In this document: positions 35,885 to 45,220 of the stretch, one piece after another
How the letters are laid out: each line of letters begins with the position of its first letter
Numbering within the stretch: position 1 is the first letter of the stretch
Assembly (NCBI RefSeq): GCF_023283895.1
Contig: NZ_JAKILB010000011.1
Span: 1 to 64,000, forward strand
DNA: 64,000 nt
DNA from: Shewanella pneumatophori
GTDB taxonomy: Bacteria > Pseudomonadota > Gammaproteobacteria > Enterobacterales > Shewanellaceae
Direction: 5' to 3'
Translations under genes and position numbers: made by a program
Notes under the pieces: generated by a model
What the model saw: only the letters and a program-made list of their open reading frames with translations
The model's database searches: none
What the model was told of the DNA's origin: nothing

Positions 35885-38458
35885 CTATTCAAAATAACCG
35901 ACTCGGCTAGTGTGCTCGCCAGAGCGTGAACGAATTTGCATCGCACCTGACTGCTCTACAGGCTCGCTATATTCCTGCCAATTTACACCGTTATCTAGGC
36001 TGTACTCTATGGTTAAGCCTGGTAGCTGGTTAATGATATGTACCTGATTATCAATGACCTTTGCACCAGGAATTGGTAGGTAGAAACGGATCCCCGCTTC
36101 TGCAAGTTTTGGATATTCTTTTTGCGCTAACACACTGGCAAATTCTGCCCACTGACGCGCTTTTTGCTGTTGCTCGCTAGCTGGCACGGTATTGCGGTGC
36201 CATGCGCGCTCAGCTAAAGCAATAATACGCGGGAACACCATCTCGCCTAGTTGTTCTGGAGTACGGATAGTTTCACTCCATACCTGACCTTGAATACCGG
36301 CAATATTCTCAGGCTTGTTAAGTTGCGGCAACGCGCGACCCACTAGATCTTCTAGATTGGTAATTGGCTCACCAGAGCGAGTGAAGTCGGCATTGGCGTA
36401 AACATCCTCAGGGATAAAATTAAATACCTTTTCGACATCGGTATAGCGTGCAGCCCAGTATAGGCCGCGCTCAGTTGGATCTGGCTCTTGTGGGTGGTCA
36501 AAGTACAAGTGCGTGCCCATTGAAAGAATCGAGTGGTAGCCTTCATTGGCGAGTCGATAGGCGCGATCTGATACGCCCCATTCCCAAATATTATCCCACG
36601 CGTGCACAAAGACTTTATCGTTAGGGAATTGCTCGATAGGGAAAGGCGTGATTCTGTCGTACATAATGCCATCTTCCCAAGCTGAAATATTCAGACCGCG
36701 AGCAGCTAGTACTTCCGCCGCTCGGCGAGTGAAATAGGCTTTTAGATCTGCTGGGCCTTTTACGCCGTTGCCTGCAGTTTGGTAAAGCTCATTACAAATT
36801 GGTGAAGCAGTCCAAGAGCCGACACCTACTTCATCGCCACCAATGTGGACATTGTTGAGTTTTAAGCCAGCCTGGCGGTACATCTGCTGTAGCTCGTAGG
36901 CAACTTTATCGATAAAGTTGTAGGTTGAATCCATACATACATTGATGGAGTTATCGGTAAAGTATTGCATCGTTGAATATACAGACGCATCGTTCGGATC
37001 TGACAGTAAATAGGCGTTTGCCGCTGCTTTATTGCCAGCTTTAAGTAATTTATCTTGCCTTAGTTCCATCGCTTTAATTGCAGCGCGAGCATGGCCCGGC
37101 ATATCAATCTCTGGGATCACTTCAATATGACGCTCTTTGGCGTATTTAAGAATATCGACAAACTCTTCTTTGCTATAAAAACCATTGGTTTGTGACGTTT
37201 TAAAAGGTCCTGAACCGCGTGTTGGCAACATACATTCAGTTTCTGATAAATCAAAACAGCGCTGACTACCTAAATCTGTTAACTCTGGTAGCCCTTCAAT
37301 CTCTATTCGCCAAGATTCATCTTCGGTTAAGTGCAGGTGCAACTTGTTGAGCTTGTAGTGCGCCATTTGGTCGATAAGTTTTTTGGTGATCTCTACGCCG
37401 TGGAAGTTACGGCTCATGTCGTACATAAAGCCGCGCCATTCGTATTGCGGCGCATCATTGGCGCTTAGGCGAGGTAATTCAATTTGGCTATGAGTGCCGC
37501 TTGGTGTCAGGCTTAACAAACTTTGAATCGCGTAAAATACGCCAGCGTTATCAGCACCAATAATTTCAATACGATTCTTTTCAATTTCTAAGCTGTAGCT
37601 TTCAGCTGCCCAGTCTTCATCGCCATCATAAATCGCTAATGAAATGAGTTTTTTATCTTGAACAGGTAAGTTGTTTGGTGTGACTTTTAGCGAACCATTT
37701 AGCTTGCTATCTAAGGTATCTCCCAGCAAGTTTGCTTCTGACTTAAGACTTCCTTGGTAGGAGATCTGCCAGTCTGCAGTTAGCTGTGTACTTGAGCTAC
37801 GATATTTAACCTGGTTGGGTGTGGGGATGATGACTCGCTTGGCTGCTTCTTCTGATAGCGCATACTCTTGGGTTGCGCTGTAACGATCATATCGCCAAGC
37901 GCTAGTGGGTCTTTCCCAGTGATCTTTAGGGCTGCTGTAACGCTGGTATTGCTCAGGTTTATCCAGTGGCTTGATATATTGGCTGCTATCTTCGGTATCG
38001 GTTGAGCTAAAAATAGCTGGAGTGAGTGAGTTTTGGGTGATAAAGCTTCTAGGCATAAAGTCGCTATAAGAGGATGCCCAGCTCTCGCCTTCAAACGCTA
38101 TGGTAAGCTTTTCACCCGCTTTAAGGCCTTTGAAGTTTGCCGTTGGAGTGATTTTATAAAGATCGCCTTGGACAAACTGAAAAGCTAAACCTTCAGACTC
38201 TTTAGTTAGAATTGGACGGATCACATTGGTATAGATCACCCAGTCGGCAGTACCCGCAGGTAAATCAACATTAGACTGGTTGATTAGTTCGATATTAGCA
38301 AGGTGCGACTTATCACCATTATGGTAGTTATCGACGACTTGCCATGACCAGCTCGTTTTATCTGCGAACTCGTTAAGCTCCGCTTGGCTAAAATCTGCCG
38401 ACGCGTTTAGGCTCGATAGTGCAACCGTTAAAGGTAGCAATCCTTTTAAAATATTCAC
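35885..38458 (-). CDS. Beta-N-acetylhexosaminidase, GH20
   Basis: Exported enzyme that cleaves terminal GlcNAc from chitin oligosaccharides. The 857-residue protein has a signal peptide (LLPLTVALSSLNASA), a CHB_HEX-type N-terminal domain, a GH20b domain, and the catalytic barrel with HIGGDEVG where D542-E543 are the assisting and acid residues; MYDMSRNFHG and PEIDMPGHARA are further GH20 marks. A C-terminal beta domain follows. Start is GTG with TAGGAG upstream. A NagR-like palindrome at 38797-38810 implies induction by GlcNAc. Location may be periplasmic or outer-membrane linked; no lipobox is seen. Confidence 0.9.
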   Translation of the reverse strand: MNILKGLLPLTVALSSLNASADFSQAELNEFADKTSWSWQVVDNYHNGDKSHLANIELINQSNVDLPAGTADWVIYTNVIRPILTKESEGLAFQFVQGDLYKITPTANFKGLKAGEKLTIAFEGESWASSYSDFMPRSFITQNSLTPAIFSSTDTEDSSQYIKPLDKPEQYQRYSSPKDHWERPTSAWRYDRYSATQEYALSEEAAKRVIIPTPNQVKYRSSSTQLTADWQISYQGSLKSEANLLGDTLDSKLNGSLKVTPNNLPVQDKKLISLAIYDGDEDWAAESYSLEIEKNRIEIIGADNAGVFYAIQSLLSLTPSGTHSQIELPRLSANDAPQYEWRGFMYDMSRNFHGVEITKKLIDQMAHYKLNKLHLHLTEDESWRIEIEGLPELTDLGSQRCFDLSETECMLPTRGSGPFKTSQTNGFYSKEEFVDILKYAKERHIEVIPEIDMPGHARAAIKAMELRQDKLLKAGNKAAANAYLLSDPNDASVYSTMQYFTDNSINVCMDSTYNFIDKVAYELQQMYRQAGLKLNNVHIGGDEVGVGSWTASPICNELYQTAGNGVKGPADLKAYFTRRAAEVLAARGLNISAWEDGIMYDRITPFPIEQFPNDKVFVHAWDNIWEWGVSDRAYRLANEGYHSILSMGTHLYFDHPQEPDPTERGLYWAARYTDVEKVFNFIPEDVYANADFTRSGEPITNLEDLVGRALPQLNKPENIAGIQGQVWSETIRTPEQLGEMVFPRIIALAERAWHRNTVPASEQQQKARQWAEFASVLAQKEYPKLAEAGIRFYLPIPGAKVIDNQVHIINQLPGLTIEYSLDNGVNWQEYSEPVEQSGAMQIRSRSGEHTSRVGYFE

Positions 38459-39090
38459 TTACACTCCTAAATCCTGAAATTAACTATTGGCTAATTGATT
38501 GTGGCTCTAACAGCTAGCGGCGCTGATATAAGCGATAGCTCCAGTCCAGTTTATTAGCTGTCGAAATAGAGTTAGCTTTTGTAAGTGACGAGCCATACTG
38601 CATATGATTGCTCATTATTTAGAACCATCAATGACTAGGCTTATCCTTGCTTCACCGAGTGTTAACGCTATCTGTTGCTAGCTAACATCATAATTACTCG
38701 TTAGTGGTAATCGTATAAATCTATATGTCGGTGCCGCGCTTATTAAAAGCTCCGTCTTTTAACAAAAATGTAATCTTGGCTAGATATACGTCAAAGTGAC
38801 AGCGCTGTCAATTTGTTGTTAATGCAGTGTAAGTGGGTATTCTTAAACTGGAATTAATTCCATAGTTGCTGTGTTTTGTAGGCGAAAAACCGATACATAA
38901 TTGCCAGTATTTAGTAAATAGTTTTCAGAGAATAAGTGACAAGTTTTGATGGGGAAGTGACTTTTAGTTAGTCGCTTAACCTCTGGTTTTAAGGCGTTTG
39001 AATAAAGTTTTCAATTTTATTTCGTCTTTTTAGAAAGCGGCTCGTCTTAAGGGAGTAATCAATAACAGATGACTCATTCGGAGAGCCTAA
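38459..39090. other. Divergent regulatory region hexosaminidase / GST
   Basis: 632 bp with no supportable gene. The one clear element is the NagR-like palindrome at 38797-38810. The rest should hold the promoters of the two divergent genes. Confidence 0.45.
38797..38810. promoter_or_regulatory. NagR-like operator palindrome
   Basis: TGACAGCGCTGTCA is a perfect 14-bp palindrome with the central CG typical of LacI-family operators. It resembles the motif predicted for the GlcNAc regulator NagR of Shewanella and lies upstream of a chitooligosaccharide-cleaving enzyme. Confidence 0.7.
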
Positions 39091-39795
39091 ATGATCAAAC
39101 TAATTAGCTTTAAAAACTGCCCATTTGTCCAGCGTGTTATGGGGGCGCTAGTGATGAAAAATGTCCCATTTGAAATCGAATATATTGAACTGAATAATAA
39201 GCCGCAGTGGTTTTTAAATATTGCGCCTAATGGCCAAGTACCAGTGCTAGTGACTGAAGATAAAACTGTACTGTTTGAGTCTGATGCTATTGTTGAGTAC
39301 TTAGATGATAAATATGCGCCAATTGAGCAAGTGTCGGCTGAGCAAAAAGCGTTAGACCGAGCTTGGTCGTATCAGGCGAGTAAGCACTATATGCCACAAT
39401 GCGGCACTATGGGCAGTAAAGACCAACAGACATTTGAAACTCGACTCGCGAATTTGGCCAAAGCCTTTGCTAAAGCTGAAAATCAATTAAGCGAAAGTAT
39501 GTTCTTTAAAGGCGATTATATCTCCAATGTTGATATTGCCTGGCTGCCGTTACTGCATCGCGCTGCGGTGATCCGTAATTGTTCTGGCTTTGATATGTTA
39601 GCGGGTTACCCGAAAGTACAAAAGTGGCAAGCGGCACTGATTGATTCGGGGTTAGCCGATAAAACTGTACCGGAAAACTTTGTCGAAACCTTTAGCAGTT
39701 TTTACCTAAACAATACCTATCTTGCGAGCCTAATGAATGGCACTGAAGCCGTGGCATCATCAAATGGCTGCGCATCAAGTTCTTGCTGCGGTTAA
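39091..39795 (+). CDS. Glutathione S-transferase-like protein with Cys-rich tail
   Basis: A 234-residue cytoplasmic protein. The N-terminal thioredoxin-fold domain has KNCPFVQRV (a single active-site Cys as in omega or glutaredoxin-like GSTs), the cis-Pro in GQVPVLV and the glutathione-binding ESDAIVEYL. The helical C-terminal domain has the GST core FKGDYISNVDIAWLPLL with the N-capping Asp. The tail ends CASSSCCG, three Cys in the last nine residues, unusual for a GST and possibly metal-binding. GGAGAG precedes the ATG. Monocistronic, ended by a strong terminator. Substrate unknown. Confidence 0.8.
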   Translation: MIKLISFKNCPFVQRVMGALVMKNVPFEIEYIELNNKPQWFLNIAPNGQVPVLVTEDKTVLFESDAIVEYLDDKYAPIEQVSAEQKALDRAWSYQASKHYMPQCGTMGSKDQQTFETRLANLAKAFAKAENQLSESMFFKGDYISNVDIAWLPLLHRAAVIRNCSGFDMLAGYPKVQKWQAALIDSGLADKTVPENFVETFSSFYLNNTYLASLMNGTEAVASSNGCASSSCCG

Positions 39796-39807
39796 AGGTT
39801 TCATCAA

Positions 39808-39837
39808 AAAGGCGATGCTCTTATGAGCATCGCCTTT
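39808..39837. terminator. Terminator between GST and MFS genes
   Basis: AAAGGCGATGCTC-TTAT-GAGCATCGCCTTT is a 13-bp perfect stem between convergent genes; flanking A- and T-runs allow use in both directions. Confidence 0.85.
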
Positions 39838-39878
39838 ATTGTTTTCGGATTTGCTGAGTTTAATAGTGGGCTTTTATA

Positions 39879-41054
39879 TTAGTGGGCTTTTACAAGCTCA
39901 GCGCGTCTGGCTTTGAGCAAACAAAGTAATGGAATAATTGCAATGATAACGATTAATGCTGCCCAATTACTGTTTTGAATCACCCCAAATCTGGCAGCAA
40001 TAATACTGCCAATTAATGCGCCACTGCCTATGCCTACGTTGAAGAGACCTGAGTAAATCGCCATGGCGACATCGGTGGCATCTGGTGCGAGTTTTAAGCC
40101 TTTTGACTGCAGTGATAAGCACATTAGCATCATGCCGGTACCCCATAAAATACACAGCGGCAGCAACAACCACATATAACTGGCAATAAAAGGTAAAATC
40201 GCCATACAGCTACCTAAAATCGTGATGGCAATCATCAACAATTGCTGAGCATATTGACCTTGATAGCGGCTAAATAGCGCACTACCAATTAGGCCTGCAG
40301 CACCAAAGATTAATAAAATCATGGTAGTAATATTGGCGGAATAGCCAAAATGTTCTTGCAGCAATGGTTCTAAATAGGTGTAAACGCTATAGTGAGCCGT
40401 GACGAGTACCATAGTTAATACGTAAAGCCAGAGTAAGGCTTTATTGCGCGCCAGTGCAGGCAAACTGCGCCAGCTACCACCGTGAGTTGCAGGTAAGTTC
40501 GGTAGTCCGCGCCAAAGCAGTAGCATCATGATTAGGGTTAGCACAGCGATTAAACCAAAGATGCTACGCCAACCCACCAATTGGCCTATCACGCGTCCAA
40601 GAGGAATGCCGAGTACCAGTGCGAGCACGCAGCCGGTAGCAAAAATGCTTAAAGCTTTTGCGCCTTGCCCTTCAGGTGCTAGACGTACCACTAGGGCAGG
40701 GGCTATCGCCCAGAAGAGTGCATGGGTAAGGGCGATACCAACACGGCCAGATAGCAAGATGTCGTAGCTAGGTGCCCACACACATATGCCATGGCTAATA
40801 ATAAATACTGACATTAGCCCTAGCAGTAGCTTTTTACGTTCAAAGCGAGCAAACAGCAGCACTGCAGGCAGTGAAGCTAGTGCAACAACAGCGGCATACA
40901 CGGTCAGCATAGGACCTACGGCAACGGTGCTCATATTAAAGCTTTGCCCAAGCGCAGCCAAAATACCTACAGGTACAAATTCAGTTGACACAAATACAAA
41001 GGCGGTAAGTGCCAATAACCATACTGGTGCCCAAGTGATAAGGCGCTGTTTCAT
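39879..41054 (-). CDS. MFS exporter, sugar-efflux/DHA1 type (SotB/YdeA-like)
   Basis: A 391-residue carrier with 12 membrane segments. Opening FVFVSTEFVPVGILAALGQSF is typical of the SotB/AraJ group of drug:H+ antiporters, and LFARFERKKLLLG is the loop 2-3 motif. Likely exports sugars or small toxic compounds, though the cargo cannot be read. The start is uncertain among ATGs at 41087, 41066 and 41054; the last opens MKQRLITW with GGAT ten bases upstream. No regulator is adjacent. Confidence 0.8.
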   Translation of the reverse strand: MKQRLITWAPVWLLALTAFVFVSTEFVPVGILAALGQSFNMSTVAVGPMLTVYAAVVALASLPAVLLFARFERKKLLLGLMSVFIISHGICVWAPSYDILLSGRVGIALTHALFWAIAPALVVRLAPEGQGAKALSIFATGCVLALVLGIPLGRVIGQLVGWRSIFGLIAVLTLIMMLLLWRGLPNLPATHGGSWRSLPALARNKALLWLYVLTMVLVTAHYSVYTYLEPLLQEHFGYSANITTMILLIFGAAGLIGSALFSRYQGQYAQQLLMIAITILGSCMAILPFIASYMWLLLPLCILWGTGMMLMCLSLQSKGLKLAPDATDVAMAIYSGLFNVGIGSGALIGSIIAARFGVIQNSNWAALIVIIAIIPLLCLLKARRAELVKAH

Positions 41055-41242
41055 TCGATCTAACATCCAAAATTGAAAGGGCGGCAAGTCTACGCCCTAT
41101 TGCTGACTAAGGCGATAAGCTTGACGGTAAAATGTGCAATTTGTGAAGGTGGCGGTATTTTTTAAGCGGTGAACAAACCTGAGTCCAAATAGGCTAATTA
41201 TCGCTGTTTGCGATTCCAAGTGTGTTGAGCGTATTGAGCGTA

Positions 41243-41921
41243 TCAATAGTGCTTCAACAAAAAATAACGCGCAGGACTTTTACTGGTGGCTGGCACAGTA
41301 CCGATAATCTCAAAGCCTAGTTTTTGATAAAACAGCGGTGCTTGGAAAGATAAGGTATCGACTTGTGCCATAATGCAACCGCGATTTTTAGCCTCAGTCT
41401 CAGCATATTGCATTAGTTTCTTACCTATCCCAGAGCCTCTTTGTTGCTCATCGACCCACAAAACATTATACCAATCAGTATAAAGATTTGATCGCTCAGC
41501 GAGAGTTTAGCGGTTCTGAGGCAAGGCAACGAGTGAAGAGCATAGTTATCCTACGTTTAAGCTTGTTAACGCAGTATCAGAGCCGCTAAAACTCGCCATT
41601 CTGGAGCGTTTTTGGCTGCCTACTTCTGCGTTGAATAACTTCAAAAGGGAGCAACCATTCTTTCAGCTATTCGCCTTGAATTAGTTTGCCAAAAACGCTC
41701 TGAGTAGATCAACTTCTTATACTGATTGGTATTCTCAAGAAGTTGTCATAGATGGTGCATCCGGCTATGCCAGCGATTAACTTTCCGCTTTTGTCATGGG
41801 CTACGACTGACAATGGCTGAGAGGTTTCTGGCCCCATGTGTTCAACATTGAACTGGCGCACTCCAGCAATTAATGCATTAACGTTTGCAGTGTTGTCATC
41901 ATCCATGACTGTTATTTTCAT
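41243..41921 (-). pseudogene. GNAT acetyltransferase gene split by a MITE
   Basis: Two halves of one GNAT N-acetyltransferase flank a 265-bp insertion. The first half (41921 down to about 41733) opens MKITVMDDDN and runs to GIAGCTIYDNFL, the strand before the acetyl-CoA site. The second half (41467 to 41243) continues with LWVDEQQRGSGIGKKLM, which holds the acetyl-CoA loop, and FYQKLGFEIIGTVP. Within the insert the frame stops, so the intact enzyme cannot be made. A GTG at 41461 could restart a 72-residue fragment with no N-terminal part. The rest of the sequence looks little decayed, so the event is probably recent. Confidence 0.85.
41468..41732. mobile_element. MITE, 265 bp with 16-bp perfect terminal inverted repeats
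   Basis: ATACCAATCAGTATAA (41468-41483) is matched exactly by TTATACTGATTGGTAT (41717-41732). The interior has no transposase, contains a second internal symmetry (TAGCGGTTCTGA near 41509 and TCAGAGCCGCTAA near 41578) and a pair of motifs around AACGCTC. It resembles non-autonomous repeats seen in Shewanella genomes. A target-site duplication could not be defined with certainty. Confidence 0.85.
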
Positions 41922-42017
41922 CTTACATCCCCAGTAATTAATCTCGTAGCTGGTATCTAGTGACTCGTATTGAGCCCCTCTAACTAGCACTATAAATGTC
42001 TACTATTGCAGCCCTAG

Positions 42018-42773
42018 TTAGAACCAACTTTGCTCGATCGCCGTTGAAAAGGTAACAGAGTAATGAGACAAAATTGCACTGTGACCTGCAGTAAACATCT
42101 TAAATGATGCATCTGTAGGTACAGTGACAGAACTACTCGTTACATTGAGGATTAGCTCTGGAAACAAGATGGAGCTGGCAGCATTGACCAAATCTTGCGC
42201 TTCACTCAGTGGGTAATCTGTATTAGTTAGTGATGCGGTTGAAATAGCCGATAGTTTTGAGTCTGACACTTCAGTTGTCACCGAGTTATTTGTTAGCTCT
42301 GCTATTGCTTCGTTTTGATTGTTGACCAATATAGCTACTGCAAAATTAGCAGGTTGGTCAGCGGTGTATTGATAACCCTCTTCGAACTCAATATCTCGGC
42401 TGTTTTCAAAAGTGAAGTTGGCGATTGCACTATCTGCTGGCAGATTGAAGATGATTCGTGATGTTGTCGTGCTTTTGGCGTAATCATTTTTGTGCAGCAC
42501 ATCATTGTACGCGTACTCAACTCTCACTTCTTGCTGATTGGTTTCGTCATTTAACCGGCTTATACATTTTACACTGATCTTGTCTGTCGCAGTGCATAAA
42601 CGAGTAATAATAGTGTCAGATAGGCCTACTTGTTGCGCGGCACTTCTGAATTGGTCATCGACGATTACTTCATCATCGTCATCATCAGGGTGCAAGATGT
42701 TATCGATATATTCACAGCCACTGATATTTAGGCATAACAAACTGACAGCTAGTATTTTGAATTTAGTATTCAT
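42018..42773 (-). CDS. Lipoprotein of unknown function
   Basis: A 251-residue secreted lipoprotein. The signal MNTKFKILAVSLLCLNISGC ends in a lipobox whose Cys is residue 20, followed by a very acidic stretch with five consecutive Asp (HPDDDDDEVIVDD). The remainder is rich in Thr, Ser and Asn with probable beta structure and no known motif. Asp is not at position +2 after the lipid Cys, so outer-membrane sorting is expected. The ATG at 42773 gives a normal signal; a longer frame from 42824 would add a hydrophobic run before it. Neighbours give no clue. Confidence 0.6.
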   Translation of the reverse strand: MNTKFKILAVSLLCLNISGCEYIDNILHPDDDDDEVIVDDQFRSAAQQVGLSDTIITRLCTATDKISVKCISRLNDETNQQEVRVEYAYNDVLHKNDYAKSTTTSRIIFNLPADSAIANFTFENSRDIEFEEGYQYTADQPANFAVAILVNNQNEAIAELTNNSVTTEVSDSKLSAISTASLTNTDYPLSEAQDLVNAASSILFPELILNVTSSSVTVPTDASFKMFTAGHSAILSHYSVTFSTAIEQSWF

Positions 42774-43344
42774 AAATCGACAACTCTCTATATAAAAATA
42801 GATAAAAACCAATATTGACGTCAATTTAGCATTGTTTGCATTGGGGGGAATAGCGATTTTTTTAAACAGATTGTTGTCAGCATAAGTGTAAATTTTGGCG
42901 CATAGACTTGACAGCTATTTTGCGTCGATTCGTCAACTTTGACTTGTAGTTTGTCCGCCCCCAATAAACCTAAAATTATTGAGTTTTTAGCGTAACTGAG
43001 CATAGTCAGTCGACTGATTTACAGTTTATTTACGCAGTTTTATAACGAGTTAAAATATTTTGTTTGAGTTCCAATACCCGCCGAATAGTTAGCAGATCTG
43101 CAATCAATAGTAGGTTTTGTTACGGTTTAACTAATTAAGAGGCCATTAAACTTCGTCAATCTTCGATTTATATCCCTACAAACTGTCCGGCATCTTTACA
43201 TCAGTTCTATTACCGCCTATGAGAAATACAATATCATTTATGTAAATGGGATGTATTATCATTTGCATTCGTGTAGCATAAATGTAAATCACAATTGTTA
43301 ACATTCATTGGTAGCTAAATTTTTAGCAATATTAAGGTATTTGT
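42774..43344. other. Intergenic region before the iron-type operon
   Basis: 571 bp, AT-rich, without a supportable gene. The last 120 bp carry a Fur-like site and probably the promoter of the DUF4856 operon. A short minus-strand frame at 42821-43003 has no binding site or recognisable product. Confidence 0.45.
43249..43267. promoter_or_regulatory. Candidate Fur box
   Basis: On the minus strand the 19-mer ending near 43249 (core AAATGATAAT) matches the Fur consensus at 12 of 19 positions, including a run of nine in the middle. A second AT-rich similar stretch (ATATCATTTATG) lies 20 bp upstream. It is placed about 80 bp before the start of a TonB-receptor operon, as expected for iron repression. 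Confidence 0.5.
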
Positions 43345-45105
43345 ATGCAACTGAAAAAATCGATTTTGGCAACGACAATAGCACTTTCTATGGGGCTATT
43401 AACGGCTTGTGGTGGTTCTGACTCAAATGATTCTCCTGCGCCGGAACCAGCACCAGCAAATAATGCACCGACAGATGTTGTGTTATCCGATGTCACCGTT
43501 GATGAAAATACGGCTAACGCAGTTGTAGGCACGTTATCTGCAGTTGATGCTGATAGCGGTGATACGCATACATTTACAGTAGCCGGTGATCAGTTTGTTA
43601 TTGTTGATAACACTCTACAGCTTGCAGATGGCGTGGTACTTGATGCTGACGGTGCAGAGTCTTTAGAGCTTGAAGCAGAGCTAACGGTAACCGACAACAA
43701 CAATGCTAGCTTTACCAAAACAGTGACTATAACTATCAACGATGTGATGGACCGCTACACATTTGATAGTAAGCTAATTGATAGCGAGTCAAGTGTGGCT
43801 TATACCGGGCAAACAGGTCGTCATGTATTAATTGCCGAACTGAATAACTACATCAAAAATCAGCTAGAAGCTGATGTGGATGCTGGTGACTTAGCAGATA
43901 AAGCTGCGGTTCTTGCAAAGCTTAACTACTTCTATAACCCAGACAAAGACACTGAGTACGATGATATTGCTATCACTTTCATCGATAACTCAAAAGATGG
44001 TCTGTTATCAGATATCACTGGTTATAAGAGCATTAAAGAGAAAGTTGCTGGTAACGATACTGGTGGTCAGCATGAAGACTGGAACAATGGTGCATTTGCT
44101 GGTTGGGGCGCAAAAGGTTCAACCACACCTACAGATTTAGTAGCAGCTTTGTTTGATCGTTTAGCTGATAACGCAGTTGCAAAAATTAACGGCGGCGTGC
44201 GTAAAGATGTTTTGGGCGACGATATTGCAAAGATTTACATTGATGATAACGGTGTTGATTTAGCACAGTTAATTCAAAAGTTCCTACTTATGTCAGTGGC
44301 TTACTCACAATCATCTGACGACTACTTTGGTGTCGATACCGATGGTAAGGGCCTAACAACCGATAACACTGGACCTGCTAAAGGTGATGCAAGCAAGCCA
44401 TATACTAACCTTGAGCATCAGTTCGATGAAGGTTTTGGCTACTTTGGCGCTGCGGTTAACTACTTAGAATATAGCGATGTAGAAATCGCGGGTAAGGTTA
44501 CTGACGGTAATGGTCGTAGCGATTGGAATGGTTCACACGATACCGACGGCGACGGCAAGATTGACCTACGTAGCGAGTACAACTTTGGTCAGTCAGTCAA
44601 TGCCGCTAAGCGTGACTTAGGCACAGCCGATAACGCAGCTGCAACCGATTACACTACTCAAGCTATGACCGCCTTTATTGCTGGACGTAAACTGATCAAC
44701 GATAACGTTCCACAAGCACTAACTGATGCACAACTTGAAGAACTAGAAGGTTTTGCAAAGGTTGGTCTTGATGCTTGGGAGCGTGCCATTGTAGCTACAG
44801 TTGTGCACTACATTAATGATGTGAATGCCGATCTTGCACCGCTAGCAACTGGCGGTGACACTGCAGATTTCGACTATGCAACATTAGCTAAGCATTATTC
44901 TGAAATGAAAGGTTTTGCATTAGGTTTGCAGTTTAGCGAATACGCAGGGATCAGTGACGCAGACTTTGTGAAACTTCACGAGTTGATGGGTGAACAGCCT
45001 GTGTTAACTGGTGATGTGGATGCTTATATTGCAGAGTTGACCGAAGCGCGCGATATCTTGCAAGCAAGCTATGAGCTTGACGCAGACAATGTTGTTAACT
45101 GGTAA
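43345..45105 (+). CDS. DUF4856 lipoprotein with cadherin-like domain
   Basis: A 586-residue surface or periplasmic lipoprotein. Signal MQLKKSILATTIALSMGLLTAC ends in a lipobox (Cys 22), then a Pro/Ala linker, one cadherin-like repeat (about residues 40-130, APTDVVLSDVTVDENTANA onward), and a DUF4856-type helical domain (about 137-586). In it, HQFDEGFGYFGAAVNY and an EF-hand-like loop DTDGDGKIDLRS (about 399-410) stand out; the latter probably binds calcium. The operon with an imelysin-like protein and a TonB receptor and the Fur-like site suggest a part in iron uptake; direct evidence is lacking. A hairpin follows before the imelysin gene. Confidence 0.75.
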   Translation: MQLKKSILATTIALSMGLLTACGGSDSNDSPAPEPAPANNAPTDVVLSDVTVDENTANAVVGTLSAVDADSGDTHTFTVAGDQFVIVDNTLQLADGVVLDADGAESLELEAELTVTDNNNASFTKTVTITINDVMDRYTFDSKLIDSESSVAYTGQTGRHVLIAELNNYIKNQLEADVDAGDLADKAAVLAKLNYFYNPDKDTEYDDIAITFIDNSKDGLLSDITGYKSIKEKVAGNDTGGQHEDWNNGAFAGWGAKGSTTPTDLVAALFDRLADNAVAKINGGVRKDVLGDDIAKIYIDDNGVDLAQLIQKFLLMSVAYSQSSDDYFGVDTDGKGLTTDNTGPAKGDASKPYTNLEHQFDEGFGYFGAAVNYLEYSDVEIAGKVTDGNGRSDWNGSHDTDGDGKIDLRSEYNFGQSVNAAKRDLGTADNAAATDYTTQAMTAFIAGRKLINDNVPQALTDAQLEELEGFAKVGLDAWERAIVATVVHYINDVNADLAPLATGGDTADFDYATLAKHYSEMKGFALGLQFSEYAGISDADFVKLHELMGEQPVLTGDVDAYIAELTEARDILQASYELDADNVVNW

Positions 45106-45136
45106 TCCACCACCGTTAACCAACACCTTTTAAGGT

Positions 45137-45178
45137 AAAAAGCTTGGCATCGTAAGGTGCCGAGCTTTTGTTGTTTTT
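45137..45178 (+). terminator. Terminator or attenuator between DUF4856 and imelysin genes
   Basis: GCTTGGCA-TCGTAAGG-TGCCGAGC with flanking A's and a T-rich tail (TTTTGTTGTTTTTG) lies within what looks like one operon. It could lower expression of the receptor relative to the first lipoprotein. Confidence 0.65.
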
Positions 45179-45220
45179 GTACTTTTATTTAATTACTTTC
45201 TAAAGTACTAAGGGAAAACT

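Noticed and set aside
41709..41990. Separate 93-residue protein upstream of the MITE
   Set aside because: It is the N-terminal half of the interrupted GNAT gene and ends inside the MITE repeat.
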